The notes under the pieces: generated by a model
Seen by the model: only the letters and a program-made list of their open reading frames with translations
The model's database searches: none
Told to the model about the DNA's origin: nothing
NCBI RefSeq assembly: GCF_036884655.1
Contig: NC_088345.1
Location: 32,400,501-32,464,500, forward strand
Reading direction: 5' to 3'
Length of the DNA: 64,000 bases
Origin: Musa acuminata AAA Group
Lineage: Eukaryota; Streptophyta; Magnoliopsida; Zingiberales; Musaceae
Shown here: positions 9,586 through 19,728 of the stretch, in pieces
How positions within the stretch are numbered: the stretch's first letter is position 1
Layout: every line of letters starts with the position of its first letter
Made by a program: the position numbers and the translations under genes

Positions 9586-11169
9586 TTATAGGAACGGATG
9601 ATCTTTAGGAACCCATTTGCTTTTGGGTGCCTCATAAACAGATCTATATTTTCTATCATGATGCATAGAGTTTATCATGGTTCCTTTAGGAACCCAAATT
9701 AATTTGTTTGGACTTATTTTCTTGAATGGACAACAATGTGTCTTGTGTCCAGATTTGCAACAAAAGTTGCACTTGGTTTGGTGTTGAACGTGTAAGATGG
9801 GGCCTTTTACAAAGGTAGTTGGATTTCGGTGAGGACTCCTCACAAATCCAATCCCACTTCTTTTGGGAGCATGACCCTTGTTTGTAAGGATCATGTTTAA
9901 TGACTTGCTACCAACCTCGAATTTCTTCAAGGTGTCCTTAAGCAGCAAGTTTTCTTTTTGTATAGTTTCTAAATCATGACATTTGATACATGAGTTTAAA
10001 CTATCATGATGTTCGACTTTTAACTTATCAAACTCACAAGTAAGATTATCATGTACCCTTTTTAGCAACTTGTATTTTCTATTTATAACTTTGCATTCAT
10101 CAAATAAATCATGGAAGGCATTTAATAATTCATCGAAAGATAAATCAGCATCTAATAAATCTGTTACCTCCCCTTCGATGGCCATAAAGGCGTAATGAGC
10201 AACTTGCTCGGTGTTGGATTCTTCTTCCTCGGATGCGCTCGAATCATCCCATGTTGCTTGGAGCGCCTTCTTCTTTGTTGTTCTTTTCTTGACTTGGGGA
10301 CAATCACTTTTGTAATGTCCCGGCTTTTTACATTCATAGCAGATCACTTGGTCCTTCTTAGGTTCAAGTTTATTTTTCACATCGTTTTTAAACTTGTTTC
10401 TTTTGAAGAATTTTTTAAACTTTCTTGTCAACAGTGCCAAGTCATCGTCACAATCCTCATCACTTGAGTTTTCTCTCAAGTGGCATTCAGAAGTTTTAAG
10501 TGCCATATCCTTCCTGTTCTTTGGAAGGATGTCTTCTTGCTCTTCATGAGCTTTGCAGGTCATTTCGTAGGTCATTAATGACCCGATTAGTTCTTCAAGA
10601 GGGAAATTTTGCAGATCTTTTGCCTCTTGAATGGCGGTGACTTTAGGATCCCAACTCTTAGGAAGGGATCTTAGTATCTTATTAACAAGCTCAAAATCCG
10701 AAAAGCTCTTTCCGAGACCTTTTAAACCGTTGACGACATCCGTGAAACGGGTAAACATGTCGCCAATGGTTTCACTCGGTTTCATTCGAAAAAGTTCAAA
10801 AGAATGCAGCAACAGATTGATTTTTGACTCTTTCACTCTACTTGTGCCCTCGTGGGTCACTTCAAGTGTGTGCCAAATATCAAAAGCAGTTTCGCAAGTT
10901 GAAACACGATTAAACTCGTTTTTATCAAGAGCGCAAAATAAGGCATTCATAGCCTTTGCATTAAGAGCGAAAGCCTTCTTTTCCAAATCGTTCCAATCGA
11001 TCATTGGAAGAGAAGATTTTGAAAATCCATTTTCAACAAGATTCCATAGTTCAAAATCCATAGAAATAAGAAAGATCCTCATTCGGGTCTTCCAGTAAGT
11101 GTAGTCCGTTCCACTGAACATGGGTGGACGTGTAATCGAATGCCCCTCTTGGTTTCCGGCGTATGCCAT
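9586..11169 (-). CDS. gag: Element A Gag (copia, UBN2 type, two zinc knuckles)
   Basis: An intact 527-residue capsid protein, starting 35 bp inside the PBS. Residues 10-40 hold the conserved RPPMFSGTDYTYWKTRMRIF start of copia Gag. Residues about 55-205 are the UBN2-type capsid region (WNDLEKKAFALNAKAMNALF; FELVNKILRSLP; LEELIGSLMTYE). A CCHC knuckle lies at C277, C280, H285, C290. A charged linker and probable coiled coil follow (about 340-420), then a second CCHC at C467, C470, H475, C480 and a SKWVPKDHP-like tail. The long form with two knuckles is typical of Maximus/SIRE copia Gag. It would assemble the particle that packages the element RNA in the cytoplasm. The ATG is the first in frame after the PBS and matches the start in the other copies (MALHGFQEG, MAFHGFQEG). 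Confidence 0.95.
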   Translation of the reverse strand: MAYAGNQEGHSITRPPMFSGTDYTYWKTRMRIFLISMDFELWNLVENGFSKSSLPMIDWNDLEKKAFALNAKAMNALFCALDKNEFNRVSTCETAFDIWHTLEVTHEGTSRVKESKINLLLHSFELFRMKPSETIGDMFTRFTDVVNGLKGLGKSFSDFELVNKILRSLPKSWDPKVTAIQEAKDLQNFPLEELIGSLMTYEMTCKAHEEQEDILPKNRKDMALKTSECHLRENSSDEDCDDDLALLTRKFKKFFKRNKFKNDVKNKLEPKKDQVICYECKKPGHYKSDCPQVKKRTTKKKALQATWDDSSASEEEESNTEQVAHYAFMAIEGEVTDLLDADLSFDELLNAFHDLFDECKVINRKYKLLKRVHDNLTCEFDKLKVEHHDSLNSCIKCHDLETIQKENLLLKDTLKKFEVGSKSLNMILTNKGHAPKRSGIGFVRSPHRNPTTFVKGPILHVQHQTKCNFCCKSGHKTHCCPFKKISPNKLIWVPKGTMINSMHHDRKYRSVYEAPKSKWVPKDHPFL

Positions 11170-11203
11170 CTCTCTTGGGTTTTAATCCTTTAGAGAGTTA
11201 ACC

Positions 11204-11217
11204 GAGCTCTGATACCA
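11204..11217 (-). promoter_or_regulatory. Primer binding site of element A
   Basis: The sense strand reads TGGTATCAGAGCTC, matching the 3' end of plant initiator methionine tRNA over its first 12 bases. It is separated by 2 bp (AT) from the 5' LTR end (11220). It fixes the element's orientation and the inner LTR border. Confidence 0.95.
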
Positions 11218-11219
11218 AT

Positions 11220-13633
11220 TGTTAGGATCAAGAGCACTAAGAGGGGGGGGGTGAATTAGTGCAGCGGAAATCGTATAATAAATTTAAAACCAAAAGCTGC
11301 GTTTGTTCAAACACTATTATGATGCAAAAGCAAATTCTCAGTTTGTATCTAAGTGCAGTTTGCGTCTAAGCGCAGATTGCGTCTAAGCGCAGTTTTGCGT
11401 CTAAGCGCAGATTGCGTCTAAGCGCAGTTTTGCGTCTAAATGCAGATTTACGTCTAAACGCAGATTTTACGTCTAAACGCAGTTTTACGTCTAAACGTAG
11501 TTTTACGTCTAAGCGCAGATTGCGTCTAAGCGCAGTTTTGCGTCTAAATGCAGATTTACGTCTAAACGCAGATTTTACGTCTAAACGCAGTTTTACGTCT
11601 AAACGTAGTTTTACGTCTAAACGCAGATTTACGTCTAAACGCAGTATTACGTCTAAACGCAGTTTTACGTCTAAACGCAGTTTTACGTCTAAACGTAGAT
11701 TTACGTCTAAACGCAGTTAGACGTAGATTTACGTCTAAACTTTGAAACTTGTTTGTATACTCGCAGAAGGCAGTATGCAGATGAAACCAAGACGTAAACG
11801 TGAACTGAAATCTGATGATTGAGCGAAGAAAGCCGATTTACGTCTGAATGCAGTTTTACGTCTAAATGTTGAAACTCGTTTGTAAGATCGTAGAGGACAG
11901 ATTGCAGTTATTAATAGGATTAAAATGTAAGCGTAAACTGCAAGGAAGCTCGTTCGTAAAAGCACGGAAAACAGATTTGCAGAATCAAACGTAAACGTAA
12001 ACTGTAATGTATGAAAATACGAGTTTACGTCTGAATGCAGATTTGGAAGAACAGCACTTAGAACTTGTTCGTGAAAGCGCAGAGAGCAGTAGTGATGAGG
12101 GAGGTTTGCAGTAATGATAAAGTGCTCGAAAATAAACGCAAACCAGAGATTTAGAGTGGTTCGGTCAGCCTTGACCTACTCCACTTTTGGCTTCCTCCAC
12201 CGATGAGGTTGCCGACGTCAACTAGGTGCCTTCCTTCAATGGGCGAAGGCCAAACTTCCCTCTTACAGTTTCTCTCCTTTTGACAGGCTTAGGAGACAAC
12301 CTTTACAGACCTTTCTCTCCTCACTTTACAGTTGAAAACTTGAAGAACAGAAGGAGGAGACTCAAGGGCTTTACAACACTTTTGAGCTCTTTAGAATCAC
12401 AGAAAAGATCACAATTTCGGTATAGGTCTGTATCTTTTCAGTGCTGAATGGGTGGGGTATTTATAGGCCCCAACCCAATTCAAAATTCGAGCTCAAAACG
12501 ATCAAATCGATCAAATCCCAGAATTCTGGGATCAGGCGGTTGCACCTCTCGACTGGAGAGGTGGCACCGCCTGGCAGAGCTCGAAGACTGAGCTCTGCCG
12601 ATTGCTTCTTCTCTGCCAGAGCTCGAAGACTGAGCTCAATGGTTGCATCACCTGGCAGAGCTCGAAGACTGAGCTTGGTGGTTGCATCACCTGGCAGAGC
12701 TCGAAATCTGAGCTTGGTGGTTGCATCACTTGGCAGAGCTCCAAACTGAGCTCAAGCTGATGCACCATTCTGCTAGAGCTCGAAGACTGAGCTTGGTGAA
12801 TGCATCACCTGGCAAAGCTCGAGACTGAGCTCAGGCTGATGCACCACTCTGCCAAAGCTCGAAGACTGAGCTTGGTGGTTGCATCGCCTGGCAGAGCTCG
12901 GAACTTGAGCTCTGGCGGTGCAACCTCTTGGCTGGAGCGGTTGCACCTCCCAGCCTTGCAACCCTAGCGGTTGCACCTCCTAGCTGGGGCGGTTGCACCT
13001 CCCAGCCCCACAGCCCAGGCGGTTGCACCTCCTGGCTGGGGCGGTTGCACCTCTCAACCCCACAGCCCAGGCGGTTGCACCTCCTGGCTGGGGCGGTTGC
13101 ACCTCCTGGTGCGATCAGGGTCCGAATGGTTCACTCCATTCGACCCACTTTGAATCTTTTTAGGGGCCCAATTGCCCCAAGATTAAGCTAATGGGATCAC
13201 CTCCCATTTTCCTGCTTAATCATCGTGCTAACTACGATTATCTCTAAGACAACTTCTGCAGCTTGCTCCGATGCGTCAATCGCTTCTTCCGGCGAGTTTC
13301 CGGCCAACTTCCGTCGATCAACCGATAACCCTCGGTGATCCTTCTGCGGACATCCGGCATACTCCTGGACTTTGCGACGATCCACTTGGCGAGTTCCGAC
13401 GAGCTTCGCTTGGCAAGCTTCTGGACTTCTCGGATCTGTTCTCTCTGAACCTCCGACGACCGTCCGAACTTCCGTCGAACTCTCGAACTCCCAACGTGAT
13501 CATGATCTTGACTCCGGCGCAACTCCTGCTGCTTGTCTTAATCTCATCGTAGTTAATCCTGCACACTTATCTCAACACATAGATTAGATAACAAATGACA
13601 ATTGACTTCATCATCAAAATCCGAGATTCAACA
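11220..13633 (-). repeat. Element A 5' LTR (2414 bp)
   Basis: It runs from GATCCTAACA at the PBS side to TGTTGAATCTCGG at 13633, followed at once by the TATTT target duplication. It matches the 3' LTR almost base for base. Differences seen include one missing 18-bp unit in the array at 11338-11745 and single changes such as CTGCTAGAGC for CTGCCAGAGC near 12770 and CCTAGCTGG for CCTGGCTGG near 12980. The TATA box on the sense strand is at 12459-12468. This LTR would drive transcription of gag. Confidence 0.93.
11338..11745. repeat. 18-bp tandem array in A 5' LTR
   Basis: Same array as at 4190-4610 with one unit fewer. Units are close to ACGTCTAAACGCAGTTTT. The downstream part decays into scattered GTAAACG/GCAGA motifs up to about 12060. 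Confidence 0.95.
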
Positions 13634-14587
13634 TATTTTAACTAGGGATGAGATGAGTATTTATAGGCCTCAAGTTGATTCAAACTTGAAGCCTAAAAAT
13701 ATCTCATCCCGGGTTTCCTGGGTACGGGCGGTACCACCGCCCAAACCACTTGGGAGACTGAGTCTCCCAAGCAGTGCCACCGCCGGCCAGGCTTTCAGCG
13801 TCCTGATTGGGCCTTGAATCCGGCCCAAACCAGCCCAACTTCAGGCCCAATTGGCCCCTAATAGAGTTGATGGGATTACCTCCCAATCCCAACTCCTATT
13901 ATGTGTTAACTACGATTCCTAAGACATATTCTAAGCAAAATAAGTTTGGTTTCTTCCGGCGAGCTTTTAGCGATCTTCCAGCGAACATTCGACGAACTCT
14001 CGACAATGTTCCAGTGGACTCCCGACAAGCTCCTGGACTTCACGATGATCTTCTTGGCGAGTTCCGATGAGCTTCTTTGGCAAGCTCCTGGACTTCTCGG
14101 TTGGTTCCGACAGAACTTTCGACGAACGTCCAGACTTCCAACGAACTCTCGAACTCTCAACGAAATCGCATCCTTAACTCTGAGACTTTATTTTGCTTTA
14201 TGCCTTACTATCATAGTTAATCCTGCACACATAAAAACATACTTCGATCTAGACAATTATTACTAAGCATGAATCATGTCGTCCGGCATGTCATTGGTCC
14301 ATCGACGCTTCGTCCGATTCTTCGGTGTATTATCCTCTCTTACGACCTATTGCCCAATCGGCCAATTAGCCTCCATAACTCCGATATCCTTAGCGTAATA
14401 TCCGCTCTTCTTAGCCCGAAGCTTTCTATCAATACGCCGACCGATCCTCCGGCCCGACGTCCAATCTTCTGACATGTTTTCCAACCCAACATGATTCTTC
14501 CTGCATTAAATGTCTCTCCTTGATTGAAGCATCCTACATCACTTAAAATGCAGATCAAATCATAAACACTTATAAATTGGTTTCATC
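13634..14587 (-). repeat. LTR-c, second part
   Basis: It continues LTR-c after the TATTT duplication: TATA block TATTTATAGGCC (about 13660), GGCGGTACCACCGCCC core, the TCCGACGA-rich stretch (13955-14165), and the segment beginning GGCATGTCATTGGTCC, to GGTTTCATC. It lacks only the last 20 bp or so expected before a TTCAACA end, because element D starts at 14588. TCATC at 14583-14587 is D's expected target duplication; no partner was found. Confidence 0.8.
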
Positions 14588-15900
14588 TGTTAGGATCAAG
14601 AGCGCACTAAGAGGGAGGGTGAATTAATGCAGCGGAAAACTTTCATCGGTTAAAATCTGATTTTGTCAAAAACCATTTTGGAAAGATCTTTAAATTGAGA
14701 GTGTGTGGAAGTGTAGTTGATGTAAAGTAATAAAGTCAGTTTGCAGTTAAGATAAATAGCAGAAAGTAACTGCAAACCAAGATTTAGAGTGGTTCGGTCA
14801 ATCTTGACCTACATCCACTTTTAGCTTCCTCCTTCGACGAGGTCACTGACATCCACTAGAGGCCTTCCTTCAATAGGCATAGGCCAACTATCCTTTTACA
14901 ACTTTTCTCCTTTTATAGGCTTAGGAGACAACCCTTGCAAGTTTTTACTTCTCTCTTGAACGATCAACAATTAGAAAGAAAGAGGGAGAAGAACTCTAGC
15001 TTTTACAACACTTTTAAGCCTTAAAATACTCAAAATTAAAGCAAGATTTCGGTGCCCTTTCATGCAGGAAAGGGTGGGATTTATATAGGCCCTAATCAGT
15101 TTGAAATTGGAGCTTAAAAGTGTCTATTCCCGGATTTCCAGGGTCCTAACGGTACCATCGCCATAACTGGGTAGTACTACCACCTATCATCTATCACTGA
15201 GTGGTACTATCGCTCAGTCTGGGCAGTACTACCGCTTGAAAGCTCTTGAAGACCAAGCTCAGGTGGTACCACCACTAGCAGTAATAACTGCCGGTGGAAC
15301 CATCGCCTGACAAGGGCTGTACTACCGCCCAGAACTCCTAGGAGACCAAGTCTCTTGGGCAATGCCACCGCCGGCCAGGAATTCTGGGTCCGAATGGGCT
15401 ATTCCATTCGGCCCAATTTTGGACTATTAAGGGCCCAATTGGCCTCTGATTAAGTTAGTGGGATCACCTCCCAATCCTAACTTAATCTATATACTAACTA
15501 CGATAATTAAGACATTATTACTGTAATTAGTGTTCCAGTGCGTCAATCGCTTCTTCCGACGAGCTTCCGACGAACTTCCGGCTAACATCCGATGAACCCT
15601 CGGTGATGCTCCGACGGACTCTCGGCAAGCTCTTGGACTTCGCGACGATCTTCTTGGTGAGTTCCGATAAGCTTCTTTGGCAAGCTCCTAGACTTCTCGG
15701 ATTGTTCCCGTAGAACTTCCGATGAACGTTCGGACTTCCGATGAACTCTCGAACTCCCAAAGTGATCTTGGTCTTGACTCTGGCTCAACACCTGCTACAT
15801 ATCTTATTGCCATCGTAGTTAATCCTGCACACTTATCTGAACATATAGATTAGATAAACAAATGATAATTGACTTCATCATCAAAATCCGAGATTCAACA
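14588..15900 (-). repeat. Element D 3' LTR (1313 bp)
   Basis: Left edge TGTTAGGATC, right edge GAGATTCAACA. It contains the GGTTCGGTCAATCTTGACC block (about 14792), a TATA-like TTTATATAGGCC (about 15081), a GGTACCACC-type core (15150-15370) and a TCCGACGA-rich part (15540-15760). The degenerate polypurine tract follows directly (sense AAAAAGGGAGAGA, 15902-15914). D's 5' LTR was not identified; its right end is rearranged near 37742-38286. Confidence 0.85.
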
Positions 15901-16975
15901 ATCTCTCCCTTTTTGATGATGACAATCAATTGATGACGGAGTTAACCTTAACTCCCCTTATCTATATGTCATACTTGAGATAAGTCATTCTTGAGTTCAA
16001 AGCCTTTGAATTCAAGAGACATATTGATAAGTTAATTTCATTTAAACTTACCAATACCCTCATCATGATTCCTATCATGATATAGCAATTCTGAAAATGA
16101 TGTCAAGGCATGACATATATTTTCAAGTCTTATATTTCAAACATGAAGGATAGCAATTATAGCAAATCATTATATTGTAAGATATCAACATTGTAAAATT
16201 ACAATGTAAGCTCTAGATATCTTAACATAATGCAAACATTTCAAGTATATAGCAATTCATTATATTATCAATTTACCATATATTTCTCCCCCTTTGTCAT
16301 CAACAAAAAGGAGAGATATTCAAGCGTATTTCAAGTGTGGTAAAAATTCATGTCATAAAAAGATTCATGTCATTTTTCAACAATAAGCGGTAAGATACCA
16401 TTCATACAATTTATTTTTCAAGCAATCATGATTTGGTATTATTCAAAAGTCCATTAAGGAGATAGCTTTCATTACTTCTTCCCTTTTTATTTGTCATTAA
16501 CATTTTGCATGAAGGAGAAAAGTCATTGAGAACTAAAATTGAATGAAGTTTAAAAATGATAAGAGATTAAATCGTACTTTATTTTTACAAGGATCAAGAT
16601 ATACATGTGAAATTAAATCCTTGCAAGTTTCCATCTAAAAAAAATCTTCCTTCATCAAGAAGGAATTTATGTGAACGAATGATTACATCAAATCCATATA
16701 AAAAAAAAATTACAAAAGATAAGTCCATGAGAGATGCATTTATCAATTAATTCCATGTATCAAAAATCATTTAGTGATGGAGCATGGATATATAATAAAT
16801 TCGATATAGTATAGGCTCATGAAAGCTCCATTCAAGAAATACCTTAAATCCAGAAGAGAAATACAACAAAATCATGCATTCAGATAATGTTTTGTTATGG
16901 TTTTTCAATCACAATTATAAAGCAAAATTATTAGTGCTTTGTAGTACTCAAAGATTAAGAATTTGATGTATGAAT
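15901..16975 (-). other. Element D internal non-coding tail
   Basis: AT-rich sequence without a meaningful frame, opening with the polypurine tract. A good copy of the hairpin module CTCCCCCTTTGTCATCAACA...GGAG is at 16286-16313. It is interrupted at 16976 by element E; TGAAT at 16971-16975 is repeated after E. Confidence 0.75.
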
Positions 16976-18382
16976 TGTTGAATCTCTTATTTTAATTATG
17001 AAACCACTTGATATGTGTTTATAATTTAATCTGCGTTTTGAGTGATGCAGGATACTTCGATCAGGACGAGACAATTAAAGTAGGAAAATCATGTTGCGTC
17101 AGAGGAACATGTCAGAAGATTGGATGTCGGGCTGGTGGATCGGTCGATGTATCGACAAAAGGCTTCGGGCCGTAGATTTGGGCATCGGGCCAAGAAGAGC
17201 AGAGATTATGCCAAGGATATCAGAGTTGCGGAGTCAACTGGTGAATTGAGCAATAGGCCGCAAGAGAGGACGATATGCCGAAGAATCGGATGAAGCGTCG
17301 AGGGACAAATGACATATCAGACAACTTGATTAATTGCTTAGGATTAATTGTCTCGATCAAAGTTTTGTTTTAAGTATGCAGGATTAACTATGATAGCTTG
17401 AAGACATAAAGCAAGTCTATCGGAGTCAAGTTCGATGGGTGTTCAAGAGTCTGCTGGGAGTCCGCCGAAACAAATCCGAGGGTGTATCGGAAGTCCGCCG
17501 GAAGATCGCCAGAAAGCTTGCCGGAAGGAAACTCGACATTGCCGGTTAAAATCCTACTTAGGACTATATATTAATTTCATAGTTTACATGTAATTAGGGT
17601 TAGGATTAAGAGTTAATCCTATAATTTGATTAGGGGCCAACTAGGCCCTAATATGAATTGGTTTAGGGCAAATTTGGAGCCTAACCAATGACCCGTAAGG
17701 ACGGACGGTGGCACCACCCAGAACCCGAAGGATTGGGCGGTGGCACCGCCCAGCACCCGAAAGGTCGGGCGGTGGCACCGCCAGTAAACGGTCAATGTGA
17801 CATTGATAGGCGGTGGCACCGCTAGCACTGGGAAACCCAAAAGCAATTCAAATTTGGAGCCCAAATTTGAATCATCTTAGGGCCTATAAATACCCCTTAA
17901 TTCTAAGTAGAGACAAAGACCTTTTTTGAAGTTAGAAATTGAAAAAAAGCTTTAGCAAAGTCTTGTTTTCAATAGCTTAAGTGTTCACCTCCCTCTTTCT
18001 CTTTGAAAAATCTGTAAGAGTGTGAACCACTTGTAAAAAGATTGTAAGAGGGGTATTTGGTCCTTCCCCTTCAAAGTGATTTGCTAGTGAAAGTTAGTAG
18101 CCTTATCGAAGAAAGCTTCGCAAGTGGATGTAGGTCATTTGACCTAACCACTTTAAATTACGTTGTTCCTTGAATGTGTGAGTGTTTAACTTTCTGAAAC
18201 ATTTATTTACTTAGTAGCAAACTTTTGGTTTTCATCTCATTCCTTTACTCGAGCTATTTTTACTAAGTCATCCTTCGTCGAATCGAAATCTCTGCACATT
18301 TACGAAATCAATTTCAAACTTACAAGTTTCAATCCGCTGCACTAATTCACCCCCCTCTCTTAGTGCTACTCCGATCCTAATA
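16976..18382 (+). repeat. Element E 5' LTR (1407 bp)
   Basis: Starts TGTTGAATCTCTTATTTT and ends ATCCTAATA (terminal CA to TA). TATA box CCTATAAATA at 17883-17892. A GGCGGTGGCACCGCC-type core precedes the TATA box (17700-17830). Compared with the 3' LTR it lacks about 190 bp of the CCGGAAG/TCGGAAG-rich segment near 17435-17455. Confidence 0.9.
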
Positions 18383-18384
18383 AT

Positions 18385-18398
18385 TGGTATCAGAGCCA
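18385..18398 (+). promoter_or_regulatory. Primer binding site of element E
   Basis: TGGTATCAGAGCCA, complementary to the 3' end of initiator methionine tRNA, two bases after the LTR end. Confidence 0.95.
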
Positions 18399-18432
18399 TG
18401 ATTTTCTACTTTGGTTTAACATCCAAACAAAA

Positions 18433-19380
18433 ATAGCTCTTTTTGACTTTCAAGAGGGTTACTCTCTTATTCGTCCTCCCTTTTTCAATAGGATGGACTA
18501 CACTTATTGAAAAACTCGAATGAGAGTTTTCTTACTTTCTTTTGATTTGAATTTATGGCATATTGTCGAATCTGGCTTTAAAAGGTCTTCTCTTCCAATG
18601 AAAGATTGGAATGATTTGGAGAATAAGACTTTTTCTTTAAATGCTAGAGCTATGAATGCTCTATTTTACGTCTTAGATAAAACGGAGTTTAATCGGGTTT
18701 CTTTGTGCGAAACGACTTTCGATATTTGGCACTTTCTTGAAACCACACACGAAGGCACAAGTAGTGTTAAGGTTTCAAAGGTCAATCTTTTAATGCACGA
18801 TTTTGAACTCTTTCGAATGAAACCAAGCGAAACCGTTGTTGACATGTACACCCGTTTTAGGGATGTCATCAATAGTTTAAAAGCACTTGATAGAAGTTTT
18901 TTGGATTTTGAACTTGTAAACAAGATTTTGCGTTCTCTTTCTAAAAATTGAAATTCAAAAGTAACTGCGATACAAAAAGCTAAAAACCTAAACAACTTAC
19001 CACTTGAAGAACTAATTGGTTCGTTAATAACATATAAAATGATGCAAAATGCACATGATGAACATGATGAACAAAACAACTTTCCAAAGAATAGGAAGGA
19101 TTTGGGACATAGAACACATGAAGACCACTTGAGCATAAGCTCAAGTGATGGTGAATTTGAACTTGCAAAGAAATTTAAAAAGTTAATGAAATAAAAATTA
19201 AAGAATAATAAAAATGGAACTACTTGCTTTGAACGCAAGAAGAAGAACACAAATTGGGATGAATCGAGCTCCTCCGAAGATGAGGAGAAAATCAACAAAG
19301 GCGAGGTGGCAAACTACGTCTTAACCACTTTCAATGATATGGTAATCAAAATTTCCCTAATTTACTTTGAAATTACATAA
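18433..19380 (+). pseudogene. gag: Element E gag, short type, degenerate
   Basis: It aligns by eye with A Gag over the capsid region: LFDFQEGYSLIRPPFFNRMD at the start, KTRMRVFLLS, WNDLENKTFSLNARAMNALF, FELVNKILRSLSK, LEELIGSLITYK. The expected start codon is ATA. In-frame stops follow TYTY (about 18508), ILRSLSKN (about 18949) and KKLMK (about 19192). Where A has a CCHC knuckle, this copy reads TTCFERKKKNTNWDE: the second half of the knuckle is absent. It ends MVIKISLIYFEIT, the C-terminus shared by the short-type gags. Confidence 0.9.
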
Positions 19381-19728
19381 TGCTTTTCATAATGCACTTT
19401 TTTTTGTAATTTAGTTTTGAATCAATTTTCTTAAAAATTAAATGTTTAAAAATAAAAATACAAAAATATGATCGTGCTCGTAATTTTGAAAATGACAATG
19501 AAAATTACATGTTTTATGTTAATGTAATAAAATGTTAGATATAAATCTAATGCTTGTACACCTAGTAAGATTAATCTTATGTATGTGCTTGAGAAGCAAG
19601 AATGTGTATTTTGATGATTTCTATATTGATTTTCTGAACCTTGTCTTTGGTTTTCAAACATGATGTATGGTTTTGACATAAGAATAAAATTTGAGCATGC
19701 TAATATAAAGTCAATAAGAATCATTTAG
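19381..19728 (+). other. Element E non-coding tail
   Basis: AT-rich remnant between gag and the truncated 3' LTR. No polypurine tract or hairpin module is present, unlike in the longer elements. The join to LTR sequence (AAAATCATGTTGCG) at about 19729 is abrupt. Confidence 0.6.

Larger units (their letters stand above)
4064..13633 (-). mobile_element. Element A: complete Gag + ORF2 non-autonomous copia-type retrotransposon
   Basis: A full 9.57-kb element in minus orientation: 5' LTR 11220-13633, PBS 11204-11217, gag 9586-11169, ORF2 7706-8821, polypurine tract 6497-6509, 3' LTR 4064-6495. TATTT flanks both ends as a 5-bp target duplication. There is no protease, integrase, reverse transcriptase or RNase H, and the 4.7-kb internal region leaves no room for them. 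The LTRs differ by about nine substitutions that I could count plus one 18-bp repeat unit, so the insertion is recent by window standards. Gag places it near the Maximus/SIRE copia lineage. It resembles the TR-GAG class of plant non-autonomous elements. Movement would need integrase and reverse transcriptase in trans (inference). Confidence 0.93.

Noticed and set aside
10195..11098. Plus-strand frames (90 and 155 codons) opposite A gag, and similar ones opposite the gags of E, F, H, I and J
   Set aside because: Shadow frames that recur antisense to conserved gag sequence; explained by codon constraint on the gag strand.
11204..11217. tRNA gene fragments at TGGTATCAGAGC sites
   Set aside because: Only 10-14 bases match the iMet tRNA 3' end, always next to an LTR; these are primer binding sites.
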